Shown in pieces: positions 34,181-44,458 of a DNA stretch of 45,497 bases. Position numbers and translations under genes: made by a program. Numbering within the stretch: position 1 is the first letter of the stretch; the number at the start of each line of letters is the position of its first letter. Below the pieces are notes generated by a model. That model saw nothing but the letters and a program-made list of their open reading frames with translations. It was not told where the DNA came from and searched no databases. The stretch covers positions 1 to 45,497 of the forward strand of contig JADRCO010000176.1 of the NCBI GenBank assembly GCA_021464525.1, written 5' to 3'. This DNA is from Rhizophagus sp. LPA8_4_AMF. Its lineage: Eukaryota > Glomeromycota > Glomeromycetes > Glomerales > Glomeraceae.

Positions 34181-35350
34181 TTATAATTGAGTCCTCTCAT
34201 TCCTCTCATTTTCATCCTTATCGTATTTTACATTGTTATATAATCTAATTCCTTTCGTTTCCATAACTTTACGTAACTCTTCATATGTATTCGAAACATA
34301 ATGAGTACTTAAATGAGATCTAGTACCAAATGGAAGCAACCAATCACCATCTCTATAAAGAAGATCTTTTCTTAATAATTTTTGACTAGGATCTAATTCT
34401 AATGGAATAACTCTATCTTTAAGCATAATCTTTGGAACGAGGGAACTTCTACGATCAAATAATCGATTTTTAATGTTCCAAGAAGGTCCGGAATCTGGAG
34501 AGAAACGAGCACGATAACTCTCAATATCATCTCGCATTAATAAACCTCCAACTTGTACGATATTTTCTATTACCCATAAAAGAGTTGCATTAGATATTCT
34601 TTCATTGCCTTTGATTCCTCCTCCTATTTCGCCATGTACACCCGGGAACCAAGTCTCTTTGACAGTAACTTTACTAGAATTATTTGGAAGTATACGACAA
34701 GGTTCAAAGAAAGAAACTCTTTCATGAATGGCTAAAGCTTGACAAGCAAAATTAACTATATTAGGTACGACCTGGTCATAAAATTCCAAATATCTAAAAC
34801 CTTCTCCAACTGTATAACCTGGTATACCATGAGCACCAACAGTATCCCAAAGTCCAAGAAATTTTATAATTGGTTTTTTAGAATCAGGATAACAGAATGA
34901 CTTTTTAAAGTCATCAGAACCACTTCCTTCCGGATGATAAGCCATATCTCTATTACGATAGATTTCATATGCAAGATCAATACGTTTATCAATTTGATCA
35001 GGTGTAGTATCTCGATCAAATTTCAATATTCCACAATTTCGTATCATTCCAGAAATACATCTCACTGTGTAAGCACCACGACTAAAACCAAAAAGCCATA
35101 TATCATCACCAGGATTATAATGGGAAATTATATATTTGTAACCTTCTTTGATTTTTTTATCAAGACTTAGAGCTACAGCCCCATCTAAGATATAATTCAA
35201 GGTCAATTCACCAATTCCAATTCCGTCTATATAAGCGACGTGTTGTTGGAAATCCCGCTCAAGTAATTCTTTGTACAACATATGAACGTTGGATTTGGAA
35301 TTTGGATCATTCCAAGTACCATCACTTAATACGACGATATTTTTACCCAT
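34181..35350 (-). CDS. DUF2235 alpha/beta hydrolase (Tle1-like family), intact
   Basis: A single exon of 389 residues. It opens KNIVVLSDGTWNDPNSKSNV, the DGTxN signature of the DUF2235 family, then YIDGIGIG. The nucleophile elbow is LFGFSRGAYTVRC (Ser90), followed by FLGLWDTVGAHGIPG (Asp169) and WFPGVHGEIGGG (His239), giving a complete Ser-Asp-His triad in the usual order. The family includes bacterial type VI lipase effectors and is common as uncharacterised proteins in fungi; the substrate here is unknown, though lipid ester hydrolysis is likely. There is no signal peptide or membrane segment, so it should be cytosolic. The ATG at 35350 is the only sensible start, followed at once by the conserved beta-strand. 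Codon use resembles the neighbouring fungal genes, so no recent transfer is evident. It has no intron and lies between two direct copies of a dispersed repeat. Confidence 0.9.
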   Translation of the reverse strand: MGKNIVVLSDGTWNDPNSKSNVHMLYKELLERDFQQHVAYIDGIGIGELTLNYILDGAVALSLDKKIKEGYKYIISHYNPGDDIWLFGFSRGAYTVRCISGMIRNCGILKFDRDTTPDQIDKRIDLAYEIYRNRDMAYHPEGSGSDDFKKSFCYPDSKKPIIKFLGLWDTVGAHGIPGYTVGEGFRYLEFYDQVVPNIVNFACQALAIHERVSFFEPCRILPNNSSKVTVKETWFPGVHGEIGGGIKGNERISNATLLWVIENIVQVGGLLMRDDIESYRARFSPDSGPSWNIKNRLFDRRSSLVPKIMLKDRVIPLELDPSQKLLRKDLLYRDGDWLLPFGTRSHLSTHYVSNTYEELRKVMETKGIRLYNNVKYDKDENERNERTQL

Positions 35351-36290
35351 ATTTTTAAAATTGATTATTTTTTTAAAATAAAAAAGAATTTAAATTTTCT
35401 AAATGAAGGAGTTAAAGTAATTGCAAAATCACATCAAACTCATTCAGGGTCGTATTTATAGTTTTTTTATGATTTGAATTTTAGCAAGCGAATCGATTGA
35501 AAATTACTTTTATGAAATCGGAATTCAATTTCCAAATCAAAAAATAAATCTCCGAATTTAGATTAGTTTTATGACGTTTTTGTTTACGGAAAGAAAAAGA
35601 TTTAAAAATAACTACAGCTTTTATTAACAAAGTAATGTTGTTCAATACTAATGATATAAATTCTAAAATTAGAAACGATCTTATCTTTTATGTACGAGAA
35701 AAAAAATCCAAACCTATTTGAGTTAAAATATTTAGATTTAACTAATCAAAATTGTCGATCTAATCAAATTTAGATAATTATCATTTACAAAATAAAATGA
35801 TAGGAAAACACTATTTGTTTCGTCTTTTGCCTAATACGATTTAGGGTTTAATAACATATTGTTGTAATTACTTATTGTTTTTCGTATAATTGATTTCTAT
35901 TATTACATTTCGTCGGTGATATAAACAAACATATTTTTTAGCGCAGAACGTTTCGTGAGGCTTATTCATTTGTTTATCGTGGCTATTGTAATAAATACTA
36001 TTTGGGATTTATCATTGAGAACACAGGCATTCAAAACATATTCTTACAAATGTATTTAGACAACGTACCATAATTGTAGCTAGCCGCACTTGATCATGTA
36101 TTTCGTCACTTGTTTCGTTCATATGTAATTTAATCATGTTTATAATTACGATAATCAGAGAAAGTTTATATAGAAAGTTCTTTGTCATATTAATATTCGA
36201 TAATATACATAAGTTACTTTTAAACATAGAATTTTTTTTGGGTTTCATATTATATTAATATATGTGAATATATTTATTTGTTTATGGACG
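35351..36290. other. Intergenic, no gene seen
   Basis: 5' flank of the DUF2235 gene, AT-rich, with a minor minus-strand frame at 36012-36248 that shows no domain. Confidence 0.5.
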
Positions 36291-36502
36291 ATAAATAATA
36301 GTTATTGGTAGGTGGGTTGAAATATCACCGAACTGCGAAGCAGTTCGGATGATATTTTAACCACCATACCTAATAACTGTATTATTATACGCAGTATTTT
36401 ACCAATGCGTCAAAAATATCAAAGATATTTATGCAATAAATAATTTATCTAAAAAATATCAGTATGTTGAAAACGACATGATCCTATTTGGCTGCATAAT
36501 AA
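36291..36502 (+). repeat. Dispersed repeat, copy 2, with a long foldback
   Basis: The left part forms a hairpin with arms 36294-36336 and 36340-36386 around a GAA loop: GAAATATCACCGAACTGC pairs with GCAGTTCGGATGATATTTT, and GTTATTGGTAGGTGGGTT with AACCACCATACCTAATAAC, with only small bulges. The right part matches copy 1 at 33808-34021, in the same orientation. Confidence 0.85.
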
Positions 36503-36933
36503 AACAATGTATTTAATGTATTTACAGTAATTATTTAATTTATTAACGGTTAATTAACGTCTTTGGGTAGAATATTCTGTTGATAACGTTGATTCGAAAG
36601 TTCTTAAATTTATACCCATACATGTGAAATTCACACACTCAAAGGAGCAGAATTAGCAAATAAGAAGAAAGCAGATAACTAGTCACCTTTTTTGGTAAAT
36701 TCTTTGATGTAAATTTTGATTTCGCTTGCGCTTGCCGTATTGTTCTTTAAAGTGAATCTGATGTAGAGATAACATGTGATGGTACAATAATCCTTTTATA
36801 GCGCAGACAGGGGAAGGTTCCCGCAAAAATCATTCTCGTAAAAATGCAAAAATAAGGTATGTATATGCCAGAAGATGTGTATGCACGGGAGCGAGTTTTT
36901 TCTCACTATGTGTTCTTGCATTTAGGAATTGAA
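36503..36933. other. Intergenic, no gene seen
   Basis: Nothing recognised beyond a GC-richer run at 36790-36900 leading into the following fragment. An ATG at 36859 is in frame with it, but the bases between read as ordinary flank. Confidence 0.4.
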
Positions 36934-37188
36934 ATGACCTATGAAAACATCACTCTCAATTGTCTTATTGCTCCTATAGGTAAACTCATGAATATTCCTT
37001 GCATTAAAGTAATGCAGGCGATTACAATTCACAAAAAATGAAGATTATATCGAACTCGAGGCTGCAATTCAAAGCAGATTGGGGCATCATTTAACAATAT
37101 CCCTCTCAAAATTTGTATAATTCAAGCCGGAAGCGTTATTGAAAAGGAAATGGATGAGTATGACGATATTTATGATATTTTTTACTGA
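36934..37188 (+). pseudogene. Crinkler-like header fragment, frame broken twice
   Basis: From ATG 36934 the frame reads MTYENITLNCLIAPIGK. ITLNCLI is the usual opening of the ubiquitin-fold header of fungal Crinkler-type proteins. After one base of shift near 37035 a second frame reads EDYIELEAAIQSRLGHHL, the place of the dLKxaI helix in that fold; after another shift a third frame reads FNNIPLKICI to a TGA at 37188. The expected LWKV-type end is not found. It is either a decayed copy or partly intronic. The family name is an inference from two short blocks. Confidence 0.4.
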
Positions 37189-37303
37189 GAAACCTAACTG
37201 TATACCCCCAGTCAGAATAATTTTATGTATCAGTTACTCCGGCAATGTTATTTTTTATTTCTTAAATAAAGCATAAATTACGTTCTTGTTGAAACTTGAT
37301 AAG

Positions 37304-37567
37304 TCACTCTACTTCATCTAAAATTTTCTTTAAAAGTTTAATGTATTCTCTTGCATCTGGTATGAAGTTTACTTTTTCATTTTTTATCTCAATGGTGAAT
37401 GCACGGGCTATGTTATTCCATGCAGCCTGGCCATTCACGTTCTCCAGTAGATCCTATTTATAGATTATTTCTTGGACTAGATCGGTTACCCAATCCCGCC
37501 TTCTTATCTAACGCTTTTCTAAGTGATGTATTTTGACGTTCTGCACTTTCTAATTTATTTTTGACAC
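37304..37567 (-). pseudogene. Coding fragment with frameshift and stop, unknown family
   Basis: The minus strand reads VKNKLESAERQNTSLRKALD, a coiled-coil-like segment. In a shifted frame it reads WVTDLVQEIIYK, a TAG, then DLLENVNGQAAWNNIARAF, IEIKNEKVNFIPDAREY and IKLLKKILDEVE with a TGA at 37304. The last 50 residues look like a genuine C-terminus. The arrangement suggests a relic of a multi-copy gene or element-encoded protein. Confidence 0.45.
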
Positions 37568-40500
37568 TATAAATGTCGATTATGTTTACAAGATAATATG
37601 TTTGGAGTGAAAAAAAGTTAGTAAAAGAAGCAAGTTATAAAGAGAGGGTATATATTTATACATCGTGACTGATAGACTCCTAAACTTTTTGTGACGTAAT
37701 AACACTAATACAACAAAAATTAATGCAAAAAATGATTCATACGATTTATCAGATTGAGAGTTACTGCGCTTTATTTTTCCTGTCGCACAAACAAAGTCAC
37801 ATTAGCTGTTAGTCAATCGTACGACCGCATCTGCGGGACGCTAGGGTAGTCCTCTGCGTGATGTAAGATTTTCACTTTTTTTCTACGGACAAGCCGTCTC
37901 AGCCTAAACTTTATGAACTCAACAAAATATAGGGTTAGTATTAATCGATGTTAGCGTAATCTTTTCAAAAATAATAGTCCCAACTTTGACATTAGTTAAT
38001 TTGGTTCAAGGCTGTCTTATCACTGAGTCATGCAATTGATAATGTGGACATAAATAATGTCCCGTTCTCTTTTGTATAGTGGGTAACACAGGATGGGCAC
38101 AGCATCATTATTGTTTAATTAGAATCAATCGAAAAATTGGAATATTTATCATACATGAAAAAATTTGTAAGTATTTTCTATGAAAAGTTACAGAATTTGG
38201 CTATAATATTTAGCCACTGTATATACATACTTACATGTATTTTTCAATGAACTTAAATGAGAAAGTGTTAAAATAAAATAACATGAATTTTATATAATCC
38301 GGTTAAATTCTCACTTTCATGCACAGTAGTAATAAAGTAGTTTTCCGGCGCATTTGTGAAAATAATCCTGCTTGCTACTTTTTTTGTAAACAATTAACTT
38401 TTTATCAATCATGAGCAATATGAACGGACGGGATATTTTTTTGATCTCACTTTTCATTTCCGTAGTGCGATGCTATATTGCTATCCTAAGGTTGAGGTAT
38501 TCTAACAATGGACATATCCAGAGTGTTTTTCAGGAAACGTAATTAAATATGCAGTTCTAGCAGGAGCATTATCTTTTTTTCGTAAATATGAACTCGAAGG
38601 AGCGGTCCTGGCACTACTTCAAGGTAAATTTAATTCACATGATTTATTGATTTATTGCACGTGATAGATGATTTTGTGTGCGTCAACATAACGACCCTCC
38701 TAATCTCGTGTTGAAGTTGAAATTAATGATGCTTTGTTAAAACCTTTAAATAATAATACAGGGCAGGATAATGACATTCTTTTATAAACGTGTATAAATC
38801 ATCTTTCTCAAACAAATTAAACCATTTATTAAAGCCAATAATACTAAAGAATTTGAAATAGCTATTTTACTTGACATTAAGACTTATCCTAACTTCCTTT
38901 GGTGATGATAAATTTTTTCTGCTTTGATGACAGGCAGACATGAAATCATCATCGGACTAAATATAAAAGAGAGAGTTAGCTTCTATCAGACGGTCATAAT
39001 TCTGTTGATTCTCAACTTCTAGATAAAATAAAAAGTATATCTCTTCACGATCTCTTTTTTTGGATATAGTTGACCCAGAAGCGAAAATTCCAATTTTTGT
39101 TCATACTTATAAGCCAGCAGTTAAACCCACTGTTGGTTAGTGGAGGTATACCTTGTTGTGATTGTACCAACTTTTTGCAATTTGACAGTCCCTATTACTG
39201 TCTGTATAAAGGAATACTATCTGCTGGTTCAGCTAAAAGTCTTTATACACTAGAACTAACCCGGAAAGTCGCAGGGCCAATGTTAGGTAAGCTAGAAACT
39301 TGAACGCAGAATAGGACAGAACGTCCTAGAAAATCACCCTAACGACCTAGAAAGTAGCCTGCGCCCTAACAAGGCCGGTATCAAGAACAGAACAGAACAG
39401 ATCACCCTCACCTTATCGTATAAAATTTTACATTTCTAATAGACTCAAAAGCCCTTATACTCGCTTCTTATACTTATTAAGCAGTAATTGTGCCAATTAC
39501 CTAGTGTAACAGTCGAGTTTCTGTTCAACTGGTTTTTACATCATATTTTTCCAGAAAGTCCCAAATATTCCATTCTTCAGGAGTGCAATTAAATATTTGT
39601 GTACGTGTAGAGTTAATAACTTAATATGGCTCTACAGACTATCACAGTAATCACACACGAATTAATTAATTAAAGTATCTGTTATATAAAATAGATTTTA
39701 CGATCATCAATTAATATGATATCAAACGATCTCCGCATTTGAAAGAAGCGGATAAGAACTCATTGGTGATTTTTAGCGTCGCGATTTTAGTGTCACGTGA
39801 AGAGCTCATTAACGCATAATTCCTAATTTAGGTTTATAAATTTTTTTTTTTTTAACTCTCTCTTTATTAGTGAAGCGATTTTTATTATCACGTGCAGGAA
39901 AGTCATTGCCACATACAGTATTAGTGTGAATTATCGTTAGTGAAGCTAAAAGCGAATCTATGTCCTTGTAAATAATTATATATTAATGGCGAGTGACAAT
40001 CAGAAAACAATACATTTGAAAAAAAATTAGTTGCAAATGAATTCATATTCTATTTGAGCTCATACAATAATATAACGCAGCAATTTATCGAGAGACCACA
40101 AAAAAAACAATAAATATTTGAACGCAGCTAGTTTTTCTAATTTTCTTAAACCTGCCAATTATATGCATGTAGAAAATAATATTTTTTTTATTATTTATTA
40201 ATTTGTTATCGAAAAAAAAAGAATTTAAATTATGCGACCGGGGAAAAAAAAATAACTACGATTAGGATATACAACGAAAATTAAAAACTTTTGCGAAATT
40301 CGTTTTTTTTAAAAAATATTTCGACTTCGGCTGCCTCTCTTTTTTTAAAAATGTAAAAATTTATCGAATGTTAGAAGAGTAGGTAGGTATTTGACCGCTG
40401 TAACTTTATAATCCTCCTTATGCCAACACGCATCCAAAAGAGCATCATCACACTAAAATCATGTGAGCCCAACATCATCGTCGGAGGATATAGTTAAACC

Positions 40501-42348
40501 TTTTATCTTGTCTCGTGTATAAAAAAAACAAGAGTACCGTATATGTTTCTTCAAATTACAATTCGGTGGATATTTTTCAGCGGGGAAATTTGTGTTGGCT
40601 TATGATGGTGGGTAAGATTCTCGTATTTGAGGGACTTCATTTGAGTCTTCAGGTCATGAATGGTTCTAAAAAACATGTCAATGATCAGCTTAATACAATT
40701 TATCAAAGAACTACAACGTAAATAAATTTCTTACCTTTGATACGAGAATATGACTACTAGCAAGTCAAGCCTGAAGACTTTTACTTATAAGACGCATATT
40801 AAACGAACAACAGGGGAGAGAATGTAAAAATCATTCAACTCCCCATACTATAGGGAAATGATTTTTTTTAGTACGCTCTCAACTTTATTTTCTAGGTTGC
40901 TCAATAGCATTTTCTTCATATATAAATTTTGATCAACCAAAATGATGCGCTGAAAAATTTCTATATTTGAACCATTTTTAAACTTTGCACAAAAATTTCT
41001 CACGTTAAAAATATTAAATATATGATTTTTTTGACGAAGTCAAAATTCTCTCTTAATAAAATTCTGTGAATATTTTATTAATGATAAAATATTTAGATTA
41101 AAATCTTTCCTATTTATTAAAAGAATTTTTTTAAGAAGAAATCTTGTTAGTTTTTAAAAATATTTGTTGAATTTCTTTTTTTTTTTTGTATTTCCTTGTA
41201 AACATTGTATTTTACAGTATATGAGTTACTATGAGCATAGTCAAAAATCTTATATATTAAATTTAAGTAATTAAAATATTTTATCTAATTGTTATTATTG
41301 ATTATAACACTACGTCTTCATTGCCGATATACATATTGAATTATTACGTTCACAACTTTAAAACAATGTGCTGGCAAATTGTTTTTTCAACGTAGATGAC
41401 GCAGTGTCTAAGATTTCACTGGCATGTTGGTGTATCAGTTTTTTGTGTTACGAGTGGGTATTTCTATTTTTACTTTGAGTAGTCTCGTGATCTTTGGACG
41501 ATCAGAAGTTCTGAATATCACATGATCTAAGTCACAAGACAATAGTGCGGAATTGAAAATGTACAGTATACATTAGTAAAGGAACAAAAGAAATATTTCT
41601 CGCTAAAAATGAATATTGTGGAATCCATTCATTTGCAATACGAAACCGCCATTGTCATGTATAATTTGTGGGACAGGATCACCAAGGTTCACCCAGTTCA
41701 CCTTCAAGTTTTAGTAAACTGAAAGGAGTCGAAAGTTTATTCTTTGTCTATTTACAATAAAATCTATCGATGAAATATCTTTTTTAATTTTTTAATTTAC
41801 ACAAAAAAAACACTTTGTTATCAATTCATTAAATAGACTCATTAAATTTGATAAATGATCAAAATATTTTTAGTAATTTTTACTCACACATGAATTCTAT
41901 TAAGAAATTGGAATCTTTATCTTTTTTTTTCACATTTGTAAGAAAAATTCTCTTTGTTTGTTTTTTTTTTTAAGAACGTAATTCTATTAAAAAAAAAATA
42001 TATTTTTTACGCGCATAAAATACATTTTATATTAAATATATTAGATTATATAATAAAGAAAATTGTTATAATTATTATAATTTATGATCAAAATTCAAGA
42101 TATAAAAATTATGAAAGTGATTCAACGAGAAAATAATTTCATTGTTAATGAAAAAAATTTGTCACAATCTTTCTACCCAATTCTCCCTCAAAAGTATTAT
42201 CTCATAAATAGATTATCATGAAACATTTTCTTACGTAAACATTGCAAGCACGAATAGCTGATGAGTGGAGATAACGATTTTTTTACAGTAAAAGAACAGA
42301 GTCTGAACCCGGGATGCGATCATCACCACCTTAATCATATCACTTTGT
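37568..42348. other. Long relic-rich intergenic stretch, no intact gene
   Basis: An exon-like stretch at about 38536-38622 reads GNVIKYAVLAGALSFFRKYE, then LEGAVLALLQ before a GTAAAT donor-like word; its family is unknown. A frame at 38942-39023 and another at 39068-39139 (VDPEAKIPIFVHTYKPAVKP) are short and end in stops. A GC-richer patch lies at 39300-39420 with the hairpin AGGAC...GTCCT. The foldback at 40813-40880 is listed separately. The rest is AT-rich without recognisable content. Confidence 0.4.
40813..40880. repeat. Short foldback repeat
   Basis: GAGAG and AAAAATCATT on the left pair with AATGATTTTTTT and GCTCTC on the right, around CTCCCCATACTATAGGG, which itself has CCC...GGG. 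It is probably a MITE remnant. Confidence 0.5.
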
Positions 42349-42543
42349 ATGCCACGATTAATGCATAATTCCGGCCAGGAAGTCACGTGTAAGTTAAATT
42401 CTGGTTTCCTTTTTCGTTTTAAAACTGTGTATGGTAAAGAGGTTCCATTAGTTTATTCTAGGATTCTAAAAAGAATTCCAAATCGAACACAAGAGGAACA
42501 AATGACCATCGAAGAGCATATTGAATACAACTTATTCAGGTAA
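42349..42543 (+). CDS. Short hypothetical coding exon
   Basis: A 64-residue frame from a true ATG: MPRLMHNSGQEVTCKLNSG, then FLFRFKTVYGKEVPL, SRILKRIPNRTQEEQ and IEEHIEYNLFR. The residue mix is balanced and basic/acidic patches alternate as in real proteins. The end, TTCAG|GTAATT, is a plausible splice donor at 42539/42540, so this may be a first exon rather than a complete gene. No downstream exon was identified with confidence. Function unknown. Confidence 0.35.
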   Translation: MPRLMHNSGQEVTCKLNSGFLFRFKTVYGKEVPLVYSRILKRIPNRTQEEQMTIEEHIEYNLFR

Positions 42544-43020
42544 TTAAATTCTGTAAAAGGAACAATTAATAAGGGTCAAAGTAACTATTTTTGTGTCGTT
42601 ATTATAAAGAATTTTAGATTTTTAAGTCGTGTGAAACATGCCAAGAATTTTTTTTTTTTTTAACAAAAAAGTGAACTGTCAAAATTCTCATAAAAGGGGT
42701 GCATATTGTTGCATAATTTGATCGTTCCCTGGTTTTATCATGAGTTGCTTTTACTCCAAAATGTGCCGCTAATCAGGATTATGCATCATATAAATTAATC
42801 CTTCAAATTCATGTTTTTTAATTACTCTTAGAATTCTCTTTTCCTTTTTTCTAAATAGTATAGTAATCTTTTTTCTATCATATATTTATTTTCTTTTTGT
42901 ATGTTCCGTATAAGAAAATAGCACGTGATCGTATAGGAACGCTTCTCAAAATGAGTAAACGCAAAATAATAAGTATTGACAAAGAAAAAATAGATATTAA
43001 ATAACAACAAAGGAACTTAC
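42544..43020. other. Intergenic, no gene seen
   Basis: AT-rich; a minus-strand frame at 42828-43010 is dominated by Phe/Tyr/Lys codons from A/T runs and is not accepted. Confidence 0.45.
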
Positions 43021-43370
43021 TGGTTCATACTGTACCAGCTCTCTAGTACTGGACTTATAAGCTTCGAAAAACTGAATCTTCATGTTCTCAGAAATAAATA
43101 CTTTGCCTTTCATTTCTTTAAAAATACGCTAGCGTCTAATCATATATTAAAGTGCAATATTCTGAATCTGAAAATCAAATTAATTTATTAGTCAAAAAAC
43201 AAGATATAAATGCAAATAATTTACAAGATATAAACAAGTCGCTATCACTTACCCCATTCCTACTTTCTTGATAACATGAGTAAACCGAGTAGACTTCTCC
43301 TTTAGCAAATTATGTATTTCCTTTCGTTTAAGGTCTGTAGCTTGCCTTTGAAAAAGACACTATGGTCGTC
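43021..43370 (-). pseudogene. Two exon-like fragments of an unknown protein
   Basis: Upstream piece (about 43370-43253): CLFQRQATDLKRKEIHNLL, then KEKSTRFTHVIKKVGMG, ending at a strong GTAAGT donor. Downstream piece (about 43115-43021): KEMKGKVFISENMKIQFFE, AYKSSTRELVQYEP, ending at another GTAAGT donor. Both are helical and basic, in the same orientation with good donors, but I could not find an acceptor that joins them in frame. Family unknown; probably a decayed gene. Confidence 0.3.
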
Positions 43371-43888
43371 TCTTTGACAACCTAAGCAATTAACAATTCA
43401 TTCTTTTGTAAAAAAGGGGGCAAATTAATGTTGGAAAAAAGCTCCTAGTGTAGCAGCATGGCCAATGCTAATTCCTGATGACAACCGATTGTGATAAACC
43501 AATTCTTACTAGAAAACCCTTGAACTTAGACATGAACATCTGATTTTTTTTCTGTATTTAATACAGCAACAATGAAAGCTTCTTTCCCGGATATGCAAAG
43601 ATTATCGGAATTACTTTAGCATATTCTTCCGCAAAAAGAACAGAAGCAACATCCATACCACTATCAGGCATTAATATTTTGGATTTATCTTCAATTATTA
43701 CAAACTACTTGAATTATTTGCAGAGCTTTCTCAAATCTCTATTAATTTTTCTTTCATGAAGTACCCTAAGTCGAAGTGAAGGCCAGTCCAACAAAATTTT
43801 CAATTCATAAATATATTATCTAGAAGTAAATAAGTTCATGAAAAGAGAATGTAAATGGCAAGGCCTTCGCTAGACCATAGAAATTCTT
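43371..43888. other. Intergenic, no gene seen
   Basis: Short broken frames only. No recognisable motif. Confidence 0.35.
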
Positions 43889-43994
43889 ATGAATGTATTC
43901 GGAATAAAATATCAATCTGCAAATAGTATTATGGACTTAGTTGATGAGGTGAAGATATCTGATTCGTTTAAATCATTCAGCATTAATACTACAG
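43889..43994 (+). CDS. Possible exon of an unknown gene
   Basis: ATG at 43889 opens MNVFGIKYQSANSIMDLVD, then EVKISDSFKSFSINTT and a clean donor CAG|GTGAGT at 43994/43995. A following stretch from about 44057 reads VNTQVLQYMTVQALEKDQ after an acceptor-like TTTTAATAAAG but does not join in the same phase. Support is compositional only. Confidence 0.25.
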
Positions 43995-44182
43995 GTGAGT
44001 AATTAGAAAGCTATTGTATCTTTCAATGGCATTATGACTAATATTTTTTAATAAAGGTGAACACACAAGTACTTCAATATATGACAGTCCAAGCCCTTGA
44101 GAAAGATCAACTATTGGTGAGGCCTTATTTGATTGCAAAATCCAACCCTATAAAAAATTTTATCTGTTATTTCTGTAAAAAC

Positions 44183-44287
44183 TCCGTAAAATGAGCCTTT
44201 CACAGATCCATTCACGGAAAATGTAAATAATTCAATAAATTCCGTGATATAAGGTTATTAATTCCGGAAGTATGAGCCTTTTACGGA
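44183..44287. repeat. Nested inverted repeat, about 105 bp
   Basis: Outer pair TCCGTAAA (44183-44190) and TTTACGGA (44280-44287); inner pair TTCACGGAA (44211-44219) and TTCCGTGAT (44240-44248). ATGAGCCTTT also occurs twice in direct orientation. It looks like a MITE or foldback remnant. Confidence 0.55.
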
Positions 44288-44371
44288 AAAAAGATGGAAT
44301 ATAAAAAATGGATCAACTTTATTTACAGGGCAAGTACGGCGGTACAACTAATAGGTTGATTTAACAATATT

Positions 44372-44458
44372 CCTCTGGATAAACATCCTCTGCCTAGTAG
44401 CGGCGATGAATTGAAACAGATAATTGAATGGGAAATCATTAAAAAGGGTGATTAGTTA
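44372..44458 (+). pseudogene. Short coding-looking fragment related to the 37-kb relic
   Basis: Reads NNIPLDKHPLPSSGDELK, then QIIEWEIIKKGD and TAG. The DNA word TTTAACAATAT.CCTCT is shared with the third frame of the Crinkler-like fragment at about 37090. Nothing upstream completes a domain. Confidence 0.3.

Noticed and set aside
40515-40721. 68-residue plus-strand frame
   Set aside because: It starts at GTG, not ATG, and shows no domain or splice support.
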